From: Larix kaempferi
Lineage: Eukaryota > Streptophyta > Pinopsida > Pinales > Pinaceae
NCBI GenBank assembly: GCA_027924585.1
Contig: BSBM01000068.1
Location: 11,567,501 to 11,631,500 of the forward strand
Direction: 5' to 3'
Length of the DNA: 64,000 nt
Made by a program: the position numbers and the translations under genes. Shown here piece by piece: positions 44,900 to 57,336 of the stretch. The notes beneath the pieces were generated by a model. The model did no database searches. It saw only the letters and a list, made by a program, of their open reading frames with translations, and was not told the origin of the DNA. Position 1 is the stretch's first letter, and each line of letters begins with the position of its first letter.

Positions 44900-47800
44900 T
44901 GTCTATTTGTACTATGAATATCAATGGGTTGGGGTCGACTGTGCGAGCTAGGGTCCTCTCCAACCTCATTTCTACTGCTCCCTACTATCTTAATTTTGCA
45001 AGAAACTATGTGTGTTGATCACTTGGCTGTTTCTAAGGTTGCTAGTATCCTTCCTGGGTGGGAGATATCGGATATCAGTTCGGATGGCATGTCTGGAGGG
45101 TTACTGGCAGCATGGGATCCTCGGTTCTATTCATTTTATGTGTATAAGACTCAGCGAGGTCTCCTGTTGGAAGGATTTTGTAAATTGAATGACTTGCATC
45201 TCAATATCCTGAATTGCTATGCTCCATACAAGGACCGTGAGGTGTTCTGGATGGGTTTGCAGTCATCCAGGATATTATTGATGGAGAATATTATGGTGGT
45301 GGGGGATCTGAACTTTACCAAGTTTGCTCATGATATTTGGGGTGCTAAAGCCAAGATGGACACATTTTCTGACTTCTTTAATGATTTTCTATTAAATAAT
45401 AATTTAATTGATGTTGTCACAGGGGTGATTACTCCCACTTGGACTAATGGCCGATGCGGGCAGGAAGGGATACATAAGCGATTAGATAAATTTTTGGTTC
45501 ATGAATCACTGCTTTACTCAGTCGGTAAATACAGAACTTGGGTGGGGAAGAACAAGATCTCTAACCACTGGCCGGTCTTTTTCCAAATTGATGACTATGT
45601 TCATCTACAGAAATTCCCCTTTAAATTTGATTGCTCATGCCTGAACCATGATGAATTTGTGCATTTTGCTAAGGAGGGATGGCTGAAACTTTCTAACAAC
45701 AGTGAGCTAAATTTGGTGGACAATTTCTGTCAGAAATTGCAAAAATTTAAGCAAATTGTTACTACCTGGATTCATTTGAGGAAACAAAAGGATAGGCAAC
45801 AACTTTTGTTGGTTGAGGACCAATTACAGGATCTTTACACTCATAATTTGGTAAGGCCCTTGGACAGTTTGAAATTTGATTTACTTAAAAAAATGGAGGC
45901 GGAAAAGGCTGATATTATTCTCAGAGAAGAGAAGGAATGGAGAATGAAGAGCAGAGCACTTTGGGTTAATTTTGGAGATAGCAATACAAGGTTTTTCCAC
46001 ACATTTGCATCGACTAGAAGAAATAATAACTCTATCTGGAAGATATCAGATGATTCGGGGATAGAAGTATCTGGTCAACATGAGCTGCAGGATTTGGCAC
46101 TGAAACACTTCAGCAAAATTTATTCAGTGGACCCTACTTGTGATCTTGATTCACAGCTCCAGGTGATTAAAAATTATCCAAGATTCTTTGATAATGACTC
46201 AGCTGCGGAATTATGTCGAGAAGTTACTTTGGGTGAGGTTGAGAGTACTTTGAAACTTTTTGCTAAGGAAAAAAGCCTAGGGCCGGATGGCTGGACAGTT
46301 GAATTGTTTTTACATTTCTTTGATATAATGGGGGAAGAGATTGTCAGGATGGTGGATTTCACCCGGATGGAGGGCTATATGTCCGGGGCATTAAACTCTA
46401 CTTTTTTAACCCTAATTCCCAAAGTAAATGACCCGAAGCATTTTGGTGATTTCAGGCCAATTGCCTTATGCAATTTGGTTTATAAGATTGTTTCTAAGAT
46501 CATAAGATTGTTTCTAAGATCATTGCTAGGAGGCTTAAGCCGGTTCTCTCAAGGTACATTTCAAAGGAACAATTTGGTTTTTTACAGGATAGACAATACA
46601 TGATGCAGTGGGTATTACACAGGAAATCTTACATTCAGTTAAATGCAGGAAGAAAAAAGCTATCTTTCTTAAAATGGACTTAGAAAAAGCATATGATAGA
46701 GTTAACTGGGATTTTCTCCGATTAATTCTGAATCAAATAGTTGTCCCGACTTTGGCTATCAAATGGATTATGACTTGTGGACACTGCTAATATTGCAGTA
46801 CTTGTGAATGGGGCACCTACACCATTTTTTAGCTGTTCCAGGGGCATTCGTCAAGGATGTTCACTTTCACCACTTCTGTTTCTCTTGGTGATAGAAGGGC
46901 TGAGTAGATTGATTATCCAAGCTAAGAATGAAGGTAAAATTATTGGTATTAAAATAGCTAAGGATTTCTACATCACACATGTTCTGTTTGGATACACTTT
47001 CAGAATGGAGACACTTCCAGAAGATCATCTCTATATTCTGCAAGGCCTTTGGAATGTGTGTTAGTTTGAAAAAATCTTGCTTTTTTGGTAATATTATAGA
47101 GGAGGACCGGATTCTGGAGGTTCAGACCTTGTTGCCTTATAAATTTTGCTGTATAAATGAAGGTTTTACCTATCTCAGATTCCATCTCAAGCCTAATGGA
47201 TATTTAATAAAAGATTGGGAGTGGCTTATTAAAAAGTTTGAGAACAGGATATCCAACTGGACGTATCGACTGCTTTCGATTGGTGGCAAGTTAACATTGG
47301 TGAAGTCTGTGTTGATGGGAACTCTAGTGTATTGGTTCTCATTATTGCCCATTCCCTGTTCTGTGATTAATTCTCTGAGAAGGTTAATGTTTAACTTCTT
47401 ATGGACGGGAGGTTTCAATAAGAACAGCCTAGTGATGATTGGTTGGGAGAAAATTTCATTACCTTTGGAGGCTGGCGGTTGGGGTATTAAAGACTTGACT
47501 GTGTTTAGTGCAGTGTTGAGATTGAAGAGTTTGTGGTGTGCTATTTTTAGCAACACACTGTGGTTGAAGCTCATTCATCAGAAGTACATCAAGATGGAGG
47601 TCTCGCATTGGCTCAAGTCACCTGCTAAGAAAGTGAGAGGCGTCTCACCTATCTGGAATGGATTCATGAAAGTTTATAAATGGTTCGCTTTTGAATTATG
47701 CTGGAAAGTTGGATGTGGGGAGGAGGTAGCTATAGGGATTGATCCCATTGTGGGGATGAAAGATTCTTATTGTTTATCATCCAATCTGTTATATAAACTT

Positions 47801-49002
47801 AAAGCTGCTGGTTACTATACCCTGAGTTCTATTGGAAATATTTGTAATACAGGTTATTGGTCTTCGGATGTTGATCTCCAGTTATCCCCAGATATTGCTG
47901 TGGAATGGCGGTACTATATATATAATCTCAATGCTGCTGGTATCCGTCTCAATTCAAACGCTGATAAAGTGGTTTGGGGAGGGAATGAAGCCACTGGGAC
48001 TGTCACAGCAAGCTCGACCTACAGCTATATGATTAAAGGGAGATGCATTTATCCTAAACAATGGTGGTATGATAAAATTTGGCATTGGCATTTACCACTT
48101 AAATTGAAATGTTTCTTTTGGTTTGTTCTTCAGGAAAGGTTGAAGACGTGGGAGAACCTTTTATTAATGGGGTGGGTCGGTCCTAGTCAGTGCATATTAT
48201 GTAGATGCAATTTGGAAACTTCTTGGCATCTATTTATGGAGTGTTCATTTACCTTGGCACTTTGGGAGCAAATATATCAGATCTTGGACATAAAGGCTAG
48301 ATGGGGTGGTCTAAATATTGCTACTTCTTTGAAACAATGGAGATTAGAGTGTAAAGATCATAAGACCCTTCCTATTTTTTTTTGCTGGGTGATCTGGGGG
48401 ATTAGGAACAAGGTCATATTTGAGGACACCAGACCTCATCTGGAACATTTTCCCAATTCTGTTATCAGTCACTATTTGAATTTTCAAAAGGTGGAAAAGC
48501 CCAGGAGTCATAGGAACATTGGGCAGTTTAATTTTGTGGTTACTGATACAGTTCTATTTTTTGATGGTGTTGCTGATTTGGGGGGTGTGGGGTTGGGGGA
48601 CTTATTTACCTCAATCAGGAGCATTACTTCACACTAAAGATGAAATGTGGTAGGGGTACCAACATGAAAGCGAAAATTTTGGCTTTATGGAGCGTTGCAA
48701 AAGTGGCCAATTGTTTTGGGCTGTTGAATGTGAAGATTTTGGGCGATTCTTGTGTGACCATAAAGTGGGCTAAGGGGGAGTTTGCTCTTAATGTATTAAA
48801 TTTGGCAACCTGGTGTGATAGAACAAAGTTGGAACTTCATAAGCTGGGGAAGGTTACTTTGGAACATATTTTTAGAGAACATAATGTACAGGCTGACCTA
48901 CTCTCTAAACAGGCTTTGGATGGTGAAGAGGCATACTTAGTTTGGGAAGAAATATTGGAGAATCAGTGTATTGACTCCGACAGCTATTACTTCTTTGGAT
49001 GA
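44899..49002 (+). pseudogene. LINE-B ORF2: endonuclease, RT, zf-RVT, RNase H
   Basis: ATG 44899 overlaps the ORF1 stop (TAATG) and starts M-S-I-C-T-M-N-I-N-G-L-G. One shift near 44975 leads into the 559-codon frame 44924-46603. Endonuclease motifs: I-L-Q-E-T, V-V-G-D-L-N-F, and S-N-H-W-P where S-D-H is usual. RT begins near 46240 (S-L-G-P-D-G-W), is shifted by a 20-bp duplication at 46482-46521, and has its F-x-D-D block replaced by F-G-Y-T (about 46987-46998). The frame 46979-48637 covers RT thumb and zf-RVT (C-I-L-C...H-L-F-M-E-C, about 48190-48240). RNase H spans 48560-49002 with F-F-D-G, L-G-D-S and A-D-L-L-S-K. Confidence 0.9.
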
Positions 49003-49234
49003 TCTTGATACTTATGTGAAAGATACTTGTTTATCTGCTTTTGTACTAATTTTGAAGTTTTCTGCTTTGCCAAGGACTTTATGTCTGTTTTTGGCTTTAT
49101 CTGTATATTTTGTGAACTCTGAAATACTCTCTCATAAGGGAGGTCAAATATTGGATAGTGGATATACTACAATCATGTACTATTTTATTCAAGTTTGAAT
49201 ATCAATAGTATGCTTTTTTTCACGGGAAAAAAAA
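49003..49234 (+). other. LINE-B 3' UTR and short poly(A)
   Basis: T-rich 3' tail ending CACGGGAAAAAAAAA just before the right target duplication. A 75-codon frame (48971-49198) overlaps the ORF2 end and is not convincing. Confidence 0.75.
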
Positions 49235-49252
49235 ATGTTTAAATAAATTTTT

Positions 49253-49389
49253 AAGTTTTAATTTTTTTAATAATTTTTTTTTTCCTTACTCTTGTAATAA
49301 GGATTTTGTCGTTTCTTTAAGTAATTAAAAAAATATAATGTGCTTTAATATTTTTTTATATCAATTGTTTAAAAATATATATAAATTAT

Positions 49390-49437
<48 letters not shown>

Positions 49438-50690
49438 TGTGAGAAAACCATTTTCATATATATATATATACATATATAATTTATTTATTTATATAAATTA
49501 TTTAAAACAATTATAAATAATTTTATGGTTATATATGTGTTTAAGAGAAAAAAATAGTCATATTAGCCAATCAAATTAGTTTTAAAAACATTAAAATATC
49601 AACTAAAGAAAGATGTGATTCAATTTTTCAGTTTAAAGTTAATCAAAACTAAAATAACTAAACAACAATACTAGAGATTCATGCAATGCAACATAAAGGT
49701 GCAAAGCATGATTTAAAGAATGTTCTTTGTATTGACAAAAGAGTAGGGATGATAATACACACCTTCATATTGGATGTAGTAGATGTGGTCTTCCATGACC
49801 AACCCAAGGGAGGCATCTTCTTCTCCTCTACTGCTCCACTCTCAACTAGATGATATGGTATGGACTTTAAATGTGGAAAGAAAAGGATGTAAATGGATCT
49901 CTCTCTTTCTATAGGTAGTCCAACAACATAACCTTATATGTGATGGATGTATATAATGAATAATCTCAAGAGATTTATTTAAAGAAAAGGATGTGGACAT
50001 CTCTTAGAACTAGCTCCAATATGAATAATTGATTTTCATTGATGACTTAGTGGGATAATGATAGGGGTTAGAGACTGGATCAAATTCTATTTTTAGTAGT
50101 AATGATGGAGATGTCCATGTTAAGACACTACAATTTTTTGGAAGGAGAACAATATTTATGAGCAATCAAATTCTATTTTTTGGGCCACTTTTTTAAGACT
50201 TTAAATGCAACAACACTACATAGATTTTTAAGGAAGGGTGGGTGCACAAATTTGCTCCCCAAAACCATTGCAATGGGGTCACGCTAGTGAAAAAAAATGA
50301 GGATGCACATGCACCTAAGGAAGCACACACGTGCTTTTAGGTTCGGTACCGAACCGAGGCACGTGCACGCTACTGTGCATGTGCATTTTTAGTGCGCACA
50401 CACTCCTGTTAAACCAAAAAAAAGGGGGGAGAAGTGCGGTCTATTTCATTTCCAATCAGCCAAGAGTCATTCACCTGGCATGTACGCGGAGTAAGAGACC
50501 ACCCCACTCACCCATTGCACTCAATAACTCCATCAATCCATCTACCGAGTGATCATCCATTGCATTGGATAGGTAAGATCATTTTCTTTTGTCATTTTAT
50601 TGATTTTTCTTTTTGTTTATTAAATTTTTAATAATTCCCAAATTAGTAAATAATAGAAAAATTTTCAATTACAGAGTCTCAACCTATATA
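49253..50690. other. AT-rich intergenic with a TA microsatellite
   Basis: (TA)n at about 49393-49434 and a second shorter TA run near 49458-49480. The rest is anonymous. Around 50335-50400 the phrases GCACGTGCACG and GTGCATGTGCA form small palindromes. No gene is recognised. Confidence 0.6.
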
Positions 50691-51660
50691 ATGAATGAAC
50701 AAAATGTTAACATGGATTCCGGTGGACCATAAGAAAACAAAAATCTTGGAACCAATGAAAACCCTCAACAAAATCAAAATGCCCAACAAAATCAAAACCC
50801 CCAACAAAATTTGGACGAAGATGACTTGATCTATTACCTAAATGAAATGAGAGTGCACACTCGAGAAATAAGAAACACAGGGGAACCATCTCGACTATCC
50901 CTTTCCACCTCAATTGACTCCCTCATCCATGCACATCGCCAATTGACTGACATGACCGAATATAGAGCTAGGATGCGAGAGTATTATTCCACATGCATTT
51001 CCAAGGAGGAAATAAAAGCATTGAATATTACAAAGGCCTAGTTATACAGTATGTTCACCGATCCAAGAACAAAACAACCACCGGACAATAGAAAGCCACG
51101 TGTCTGCATGGATTGGTGTCATTTCCAACCATGGAGGGACAACAGGATTCAGAGGTGGTTCATGGTTTACGAGAAACCTCCCTGCAATAATAGGAAGGTT
51201 CCACAGTACTTCCTTCGACAATTGTAGGCTGAGTTTGTGCTCGGTTTACATGTCAAATATTTTGACATAACCAAGTTCTAGGGTGTTGGGCTTAGCTCTA
51301 CCCAAGATAGACCTGCTTCCAGGAGGAACCCATTGAGAGGGCCACCAGCTCCTAGGTGTGAGCCCAACCCCCTCCCCAGCCACCTCAATTACTCCACAGA
51401 CTTGATCAAATTGAGGGGGCGATGAGGAGTGTTGCATGTGGACTCCTTAGACACACCACGTTTGTAGCAGCGACTACAGTGGAGAGACATGTTGACCCTG
51501 ATAGAGACTCAGGTGCAGGGCCTTCATGACAAAGTCAGGATAGACCTATGACTAGCCATGCTGGGTCTTCTAGTTCGACGGGGACAATTCCACATCTTTG
51601 TCCCCATTGCGGGCACACTTGCCCTGGCCCAATCGAGGGCTGCTATATGGAGCAGGTTAG
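50691..51660 (+). pseudogene. Unrecognised coding-like locus, 5' part
   Basis: From ATG 50691 a frame with one stop (about 50730) reads an Asn/Gln-rich segment (Q-Q-N-Q-N-P-Q-Q-N), then a charged helical segment (50811-51041). With further stops it then runs through a basic, Trp-rich stretch (C-M-D-W-C-H-F-Q-P-W-R near 51105). About 500 bases on there is a zinc-ribbon-like C-P-H-C-G-H-T-C-P-G-P-I-E-G-C (about 51598-51645), followed by GT at an exon-like end. I recognise no family. It could be a decayed host gene or an accessory ORF of an unknown element. Confidence 0.3.
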
Positions 51661-53580
51661 CACTTTTTTTAATGAATTTTCAATCATCACTTGAGAAATT
51701 GTAAAGTAATTTTAAAGTAATTATGTATGACTTAAACTATTATTTCAATGTATAGTTATTTAGAGTGGAGACGCCGACATGGGAGAACATAGGATCTCCC
51801 AACCTGGACACAGCAATGACAGTTGCAACTGAAATTGCAACACCTTACACATAGGTATTTTCGTTACCTCACATAATATTGTTATTACTTATGTCATTTC
51901 TATTATTTATTTATTTATATTTATGACATACACGATGATAGTTCCTACAATATTTTTGAATATTTTGATTTCCTAAATAATTACTTGTTTAATATGTTCA
52001 TAACGTGTGATGAACCCAAATTATAGGTATCCTATAGCCTTTTGGCAACAGTAAAACACAGGATATGATGAAGGAAATACACTTGTTTTGTGGGTTAATG
52101 ATTTACTTTGATTATTTAATGAAGATGTTTTAAGATTATTCTTTTTATGCTTAAAGGGCATTTTCTATAAACTAATTACATGAAAACGAGTATGTATGAG
52201 CAAGCACAGGTACACTAAGGAGCAACACGCAAATCTAGCTCGAGGACTGGAAGACCATACGAGGCTCATCGCTCTTTTTCCCTGACTTATAGAGAAGAAC
52301 TCCTGTTCAACATGATCGGCAATTAAAGCAAGTAGTTAGGTTAGAATTTGAGGCATATATATACGGACCTCTCGGGTAGCGAGGGGGTCCTGTTGCTATT
52401 TTGTGGAATTATGTTTTTACATTTTACTGCAAAGACAATTTGTGTCACAGACTATTTCTGAACCATGAAGTTATTATTTTAATGAGAAGACTGATGTTAC
52501 TTTCCAACCTGCATTTATAAGTTTTTCATACTCCTGAGTATGGGTTGGGGAGGGCCCCTCCAACACGTAAGTTAGGAGCTTCACTCTGGTTTTAGGTATT
52601 TTCCATTTATGCTGTGAATTGATTTACTTCTTATCGTGTATGAAGATACCCTGATGGAATTTGAATAGCATGGTTTTATTTCAGTTAGAAGATTATTTTC
52701 GTTCAGTATATTTTATGTAGTTGATCAACACTCATTCTATAGTTCAGTAGGACGCATTCCGTAGTCCTATAGCTGAGTTCTGCGCACACATATTTTGACA
52801 TTGGTTTTTATATATTTTCATGTTGGTTCTAAGGCAATGATTCAGATCCAGAAAGCTCATGCATATTTCTTTTATCAAACTTAGGTCATAGAGGTTAATT
52901 ATTTTCAGTTCCTTGATTTAATGATCATCACTTGTAGTGTTTAAATCCGAAAAGATAAGATTCGTTAATTTGCAGCAGTAGATATTTTTGTTCTGGATTT
53001 GGTTTTCGCATTTGAATATTTCAGATTAGAATTCCAGCTTTTATCATTTTATTCATAGATTAAATTTACCAAGCTTCAGCATTCAAATTCTTAGTGTAGA
53101 TTTACTGTTTTCAGCAATTAAATTCTTTGTGTAGATTTACAGTTTTCAGCATTTAAACTTCTTAACATAGGAATATGTCATTTATAGATTTACAGTCTTT
53201 TTATCTCACCTTTTTCTTGATTAGATAAACATATAAGATCTATACCAACACCCCAACATGACAAAGACTATCCTCTAGAGCACATATAGTGTTAGCACCT
53301 CTTAAGTTTGTACGTCCCCTGGGTTGATAATTAAAGTAGGATCCTGGTCTAGCTGCCCTCATTAGGAATCCATTCTAAGAGCCCACCAATGTGCATGCAT
53401 TTTGGTGTCCACAGGTATGCACAGATTATGATGACCATCCATCTCCGCTAGGGATCAGTAGGTCACCATACCATGTATAATGTGTAGTTAAAAGCATGCT
53501 TTTAATTTGAATTGTTATGACTTAATATGATTTAATTTGATTTTTATCTACTAAACTATGATATTACAAATGTATATGCA
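51661..53580. other. AT-rich, intron-like or anonymous
   Basis: No frame or domain. Two ~37-bp units (TAGTGTAGATTTACTGTTTTCAG-type) repeat at about 53093 and 53130. It lies between the coding-like segments at 50.7-51.66 and 53.63-54.57 kb, so it may be their intron, but no splice pair is proven. Confidence 0.35.
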
Positions 53581-53955
53581 GGTGCCATCGTTCCACCTCC
53601 CCACTTCATTCCCATTTTTCCACCCTCTCCCATGAGTCACCCCCGCCCCCCGCTTCCATCCAGACCCCTCCCTCCGTCCACCCCTACCCTTTCATCCATA
53701 CTCCCCTCTCCGCCCATACTCCCCCCTCCATCCAGCCTCCCACATTCGTCCATTCCCCCCCATCTATCCATCCTCCCCCATTCGTCCATGCCCCCCTTCC
53801 ATCCAATTTCCCCCCTTCATCCAAAACCCCCCTTGTATCCATCCTCCTCCCTCTATTCAGGGCTGCCCTCCCATCCACCATCCCTCAACATCCCCCCTAT
53901 CGCTTTTAGGTCGATACCCCCTATTGTACAGCCGGTAGGGGTTCATTGTCCATGA
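53581..53955 (+). repeat. C-rich CATCC(A)TCCCCCC minisatellite with Pro-rich frame
   Basis: Repeats of a 10-14 bp motif (CATCCATCCTCCCC-like) give an open frame of 107 codons (53632-53955) rich in Pro, Ser, His and Leu. It may be a simple repeat inside an exon of the neighbouring coding-like locus, or only noncoding low complexity. Confidence 0.6.
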
Positions 53956-54419
53956 CATCCTCCTCCACCCCATACCACCATGCTTCCACCCTATATTCTT
54001 CAGTTCCCGCCACTATCGTGGAAACTACTATTGCAACATCTGTCGATACATCTATAGTGGTTGCACTTTTAGTTGTTATAACTACATCTGCCCCTCCCAT
54101 GACTGCATCGGATCAGGTTGTCCAGCCAATGGCTCCACCTTCTAGTCCTGAAGCTTAGTCATCTCCGTTGCCGTAGGTGTTCACAATGAGAATCAAGTTA
54201 ATTTATGAAAATATTGTGATGCATTAACGGAAATTAATTTAAGCAATTTTTTTTTTCAATGAAATGATTGTCGTAAATGTTGTAGGGTGGCATTGCTGAG
54301 AGGCTCAGTAGATTGAGGACACCTTCCTCATGTCTCCCACTCCCATCAGCGGTGGGTTATTTAAGATTTGAACTATACATTCATTTTATAAATGTGGTAA
54401 ATGTTACAAATGCTTGAAA

Positions 54420-54568
54420 ATGATGGTATCTTATATCATTTGTTTCAGAGCCTAGAGAGGCGGTTTACTCCTAGACAGAAGAAGGCTCAAGATTCCACTA
54501 GCTCCAAGAAGAGGAAGATTGATTTCGGAGATGCGCCTGGGAGTGCCGTGGGTGGGCATGATTCTTGA
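54420..54568 (+). pseudogene. Candidate last exon with nuclear-localisation-like tail
   Basis: After TTTCAG at about 54442-54449 a frame reads S-L-E-R-R-F-T-P-R-Q-K-K, then S-S-K-K-R-K-I-D-F, and ends at TGA near 54566. The pyrimidine-AG acceptor and basic K-K-R-K cluster suggest the last exon of a nuclear protein. It may belong to the 50.7-54.6 kb locus, but continuity was not shown. Confidence 0.3.
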
Positions 54569-54595
54569 CATACCATGTTATGCACATTAGCCACA

Positions 54596-54735
54596 ATGTG
54601 GAATTTTTGGGCACCAATTTCCATGTACTTGGTATCTAGGGCACGAGTTGCCATGTATTTTGGATCTAGAGCTCGAGTTACCAGAATTTGTATAGGGCAT
54701 GAGTTACCATCGTGTGTACATTGGGAACCATGTTC
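54596..54735. repeat. Imperfect tandem units GGGCAYGAGTTRCCAT
   Basis: About four degenerate units of 30-42 bp with the core GGGCACGAGTTGCCATGTA, just after the candidate last exon. It looks like 3' UTR or spacer. Confidence 0.5.
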
Positions 54736-55557
54736 CACTGTTTGCTAGAAAATTTATATGTTTGGACGAGTTTTGTAGCTTTGATGTACATGGATTTTTC
54801 AGTTATGTGATTTATATCCATGTTGTCTATATTTGTATCTTGTTGTCTCTCGTTGTGTGTAGTTGCATAATAAACAACATCATGCTTTTTAAAAAAATGG
54901 TTGAGTTTGAAAGGATTTTGATATGATTTCTTTCGTTTATGATGAAATAGATAAATTTTGATCTCTAGTGGCCTTGTATAGTCATTGTTGGATGGTTGAT
55001 TCAAAAAAATATTGTGTTTGAACTCTAACAAAAAATACTCACTTGACCATGTTTGTAGCATTTGGAACTAGTGTCATAACTATAAAAATAATTATTTCCG
55101 TCGATGTTTAATATTTGATGATATACCAATCAATAAGGACTTGTCAATCGTACTCAGGTGTGAAAAACCTATGCTATCATCATTGTGGTCAAAGATATGA
55201 AAAATATCTCCCCATCTCCTTTAATTGGAATGTTTCCTTGTGGTGGGACCATCATCCCTCTGCCACTGTGTTTTTCTTAGCATGGATGTTTTGTTAGGTT
55301 TAAGTGTGAATTTATATTTAGAATTGACATAATGAATACTATTTCAATTGGTTTGTATTACGAAATGTATTTTGATCGTAAAATTTCATTCTAATAAGAT
55401 CCAACTAGTTTGTATACGTCACAATGCAAGGATGAAAGTTCGATGGTAAAATTCAACACCTTCAGTAGTTATAGGAGAAATTTTATGGGGCCATTGATAT
55501 GATGACTAGAGAGATACTTAACCTTTTCCTATACCTTATTATGATGACTAGGGACTC
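54736..55557. other. Anonymous spacer
   Basis: No domain-bearing frame on either strand; the frames present here have no recognisable motif. No repeat boundary seen. Confidence 0.4.
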
Positions 55558-56420
55558 TACCGATTGGGTGTCTCACACTTCAGATTTGATGAAAATAAAA
55601 ATTTCATCATGTTGATCTAGGGTTTGACAATTTTGTCTAAGTGTTGAATTAACAGGTTAGAAGGCCATTTTCAAATGCCCGCCAGAGGATGTGTGTGTTT
55701 CAGAAAATTTGAAAAGTGACATGGATCTGTTCCTTATTGAAATGGATATCTAGACATACTTTCAGTTTTCCTCATGATGGTCATATATGCAAAAAATATA
55801 TCTGCCAAAAATAGGAAAATTATCATTTTTCATATTAAACAGGGGAAAATTAGCTATCAGAAAATTGAAAAGGCATTTTGGAAATGCCCACCAAATAGGA
55901 TCCTTGCACTGATAATTTTTCCAGATGACATGGTAATACTCCTTGATGATATGGCTATCCATTTGTGGTATCAGTTCCCTTCCTGGTACTCGCACGTGCG
56001 AAATATTGATCTGCCAAAACGAAGAAAAATCATATGAGTCATGTTTTAATTTAATAAACAGAAAATTAATTTTGAAGAGGCACGATGATGAAAAGTTATA
56101 AGGGTATGGGTCTCTAGAATGTTGATTGGTGCATCCTAACGTATCATTGGTTTTTCCAAAGAGTCTATGTAGGTGAAGATATTGATCTGCCAAAAATGCG
56201 TCCTAGCCTGATTTTCACTGCTCCAGAAAAATGCCCGCCGAGGAGAGAGAAAGAGGTCTCAAAGGATGAAATTGGTCTAGATGGAATCACGTTGTTGGCA
56301 TCTGTCCATTGGGTGTCTCATACTTCCAAGTTGATGAAAATAAAAATATCCTCATTTTGACCTAGGGTTTGACAATTTTGTCTTAGTGTTGAATTGGTAG
56401 TTTAAAAAGCTAGTGTTGAC
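55558..56420. repeat. Dispersed repeat, two partial units of ~743 bp
   Basis: The phrase CATTGGGTGTCTCACACTTC occurs near 55563 and (one unit on) near 56306. The sequence from 55558 to about 56040 also matches 63177-63660, and 56100-56400 matches 62960-63260. No coding potential. It belongs to the same repeat family as the 61-64 kb domain. Confidence 0.7.
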
Positions 56421-57318
56421 TGGATGTTTTGGCAGGCCATTATCTTCTTGGACATAGAACTTTTATCGTGAATGAGTCAATGGTCAAGTGTGTAAATCCT
56501 CCACCTGAAAGCTTATTGTTGAGTGTGGTTGTCATTGATGTCACTTCAATAGCAACAGTTGATGTAGTTCCATCTTTAGATTATATCAGTTGGGCGGTAA
56601 AAGTTTGGATTAACTAACTCAAGAGTAAAATGAATGTAATTTTTTGTTTAACTATAAACAATAAATATACAAACTAAATATGTGAATATTCAATTTAAAG
56701 TAATTTTTAAAACAGGGTAATTGATGGAGCCCAAGATGTCTCCAAACAATGAGGAAGTTAATTCTTCCTCTTTAAAAAAGCATAGCTTTTTTTCAATATA
56801 TAGCTTTTCTTTAATATAAATTTTTTGGATGATTTTTCATTCGAAGTTTTTTTGGAAGGGAAGTTACCTTCTTATGGTGTATTTTTTAATTGTTTGTTTT
56901 CTTCAACTAAATTAGTGTCAATGAGAGAATTCATCTTGCATGCAGGAGTCTTAATATTTAGAATATAAGATTAACTAAATAAAACATGGATAGATATTTT
57001 TATTAATATATTTTACTGAAAACTAAAATCTTTAATAAAAATTTCAATAATGAAAGGTAATTTCTTTAATAACACTTTACTATTGAAGGGCATGTTCTGA
57101 AACTAAACGTTTTGTGATGGTTAAAGTAAGAGTTCAAATGTCATAACAATTTGATTTAAAGGGTAAATATAAAGTGAAATTCCAACCCTGCCTGCGTGCA
57201 ATCATGAAGCCCAATCATGAAAAGAACCAAAATGACTTTATTGATTGTTTGATCTAAGAGTGAAGAGTTCTCAGAATATTGATTGTTTGATCTGAGAGTT
57301 AGCATATTAATTCAGGAT
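56421..57318. other. Anonymous AT-rich spacer
   Basis: One 62-codon frame (56429-56617) with no recognisable domain. Otherwise A/T-rich without a clear repeat or boundary. Confidence 0.4.
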
Positions 57319-57336
57319 TAATTTACTTATAGAACC

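Larger units (their letters stand above)
42739..49234 (+). mobile_element. LINE-B, full-length non-LTR retrotransposon
   Basis: Bounded by a perfect 18-bp target duplication ATGTTTAAATAAATTTTT at 42721-42738 and 49235-49252, with an A-run just before the right copy. It has a 5' leader (42739-43206), ORF1 (43207-44899), ORF2 (44899-49002) and a 3' UTR (49003-49234). About 6.5 kb, so both ends are original. Coding frames carry several shifts, and catalytic motifs are damaged, so it is now immobile. Confidence 0.92.
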
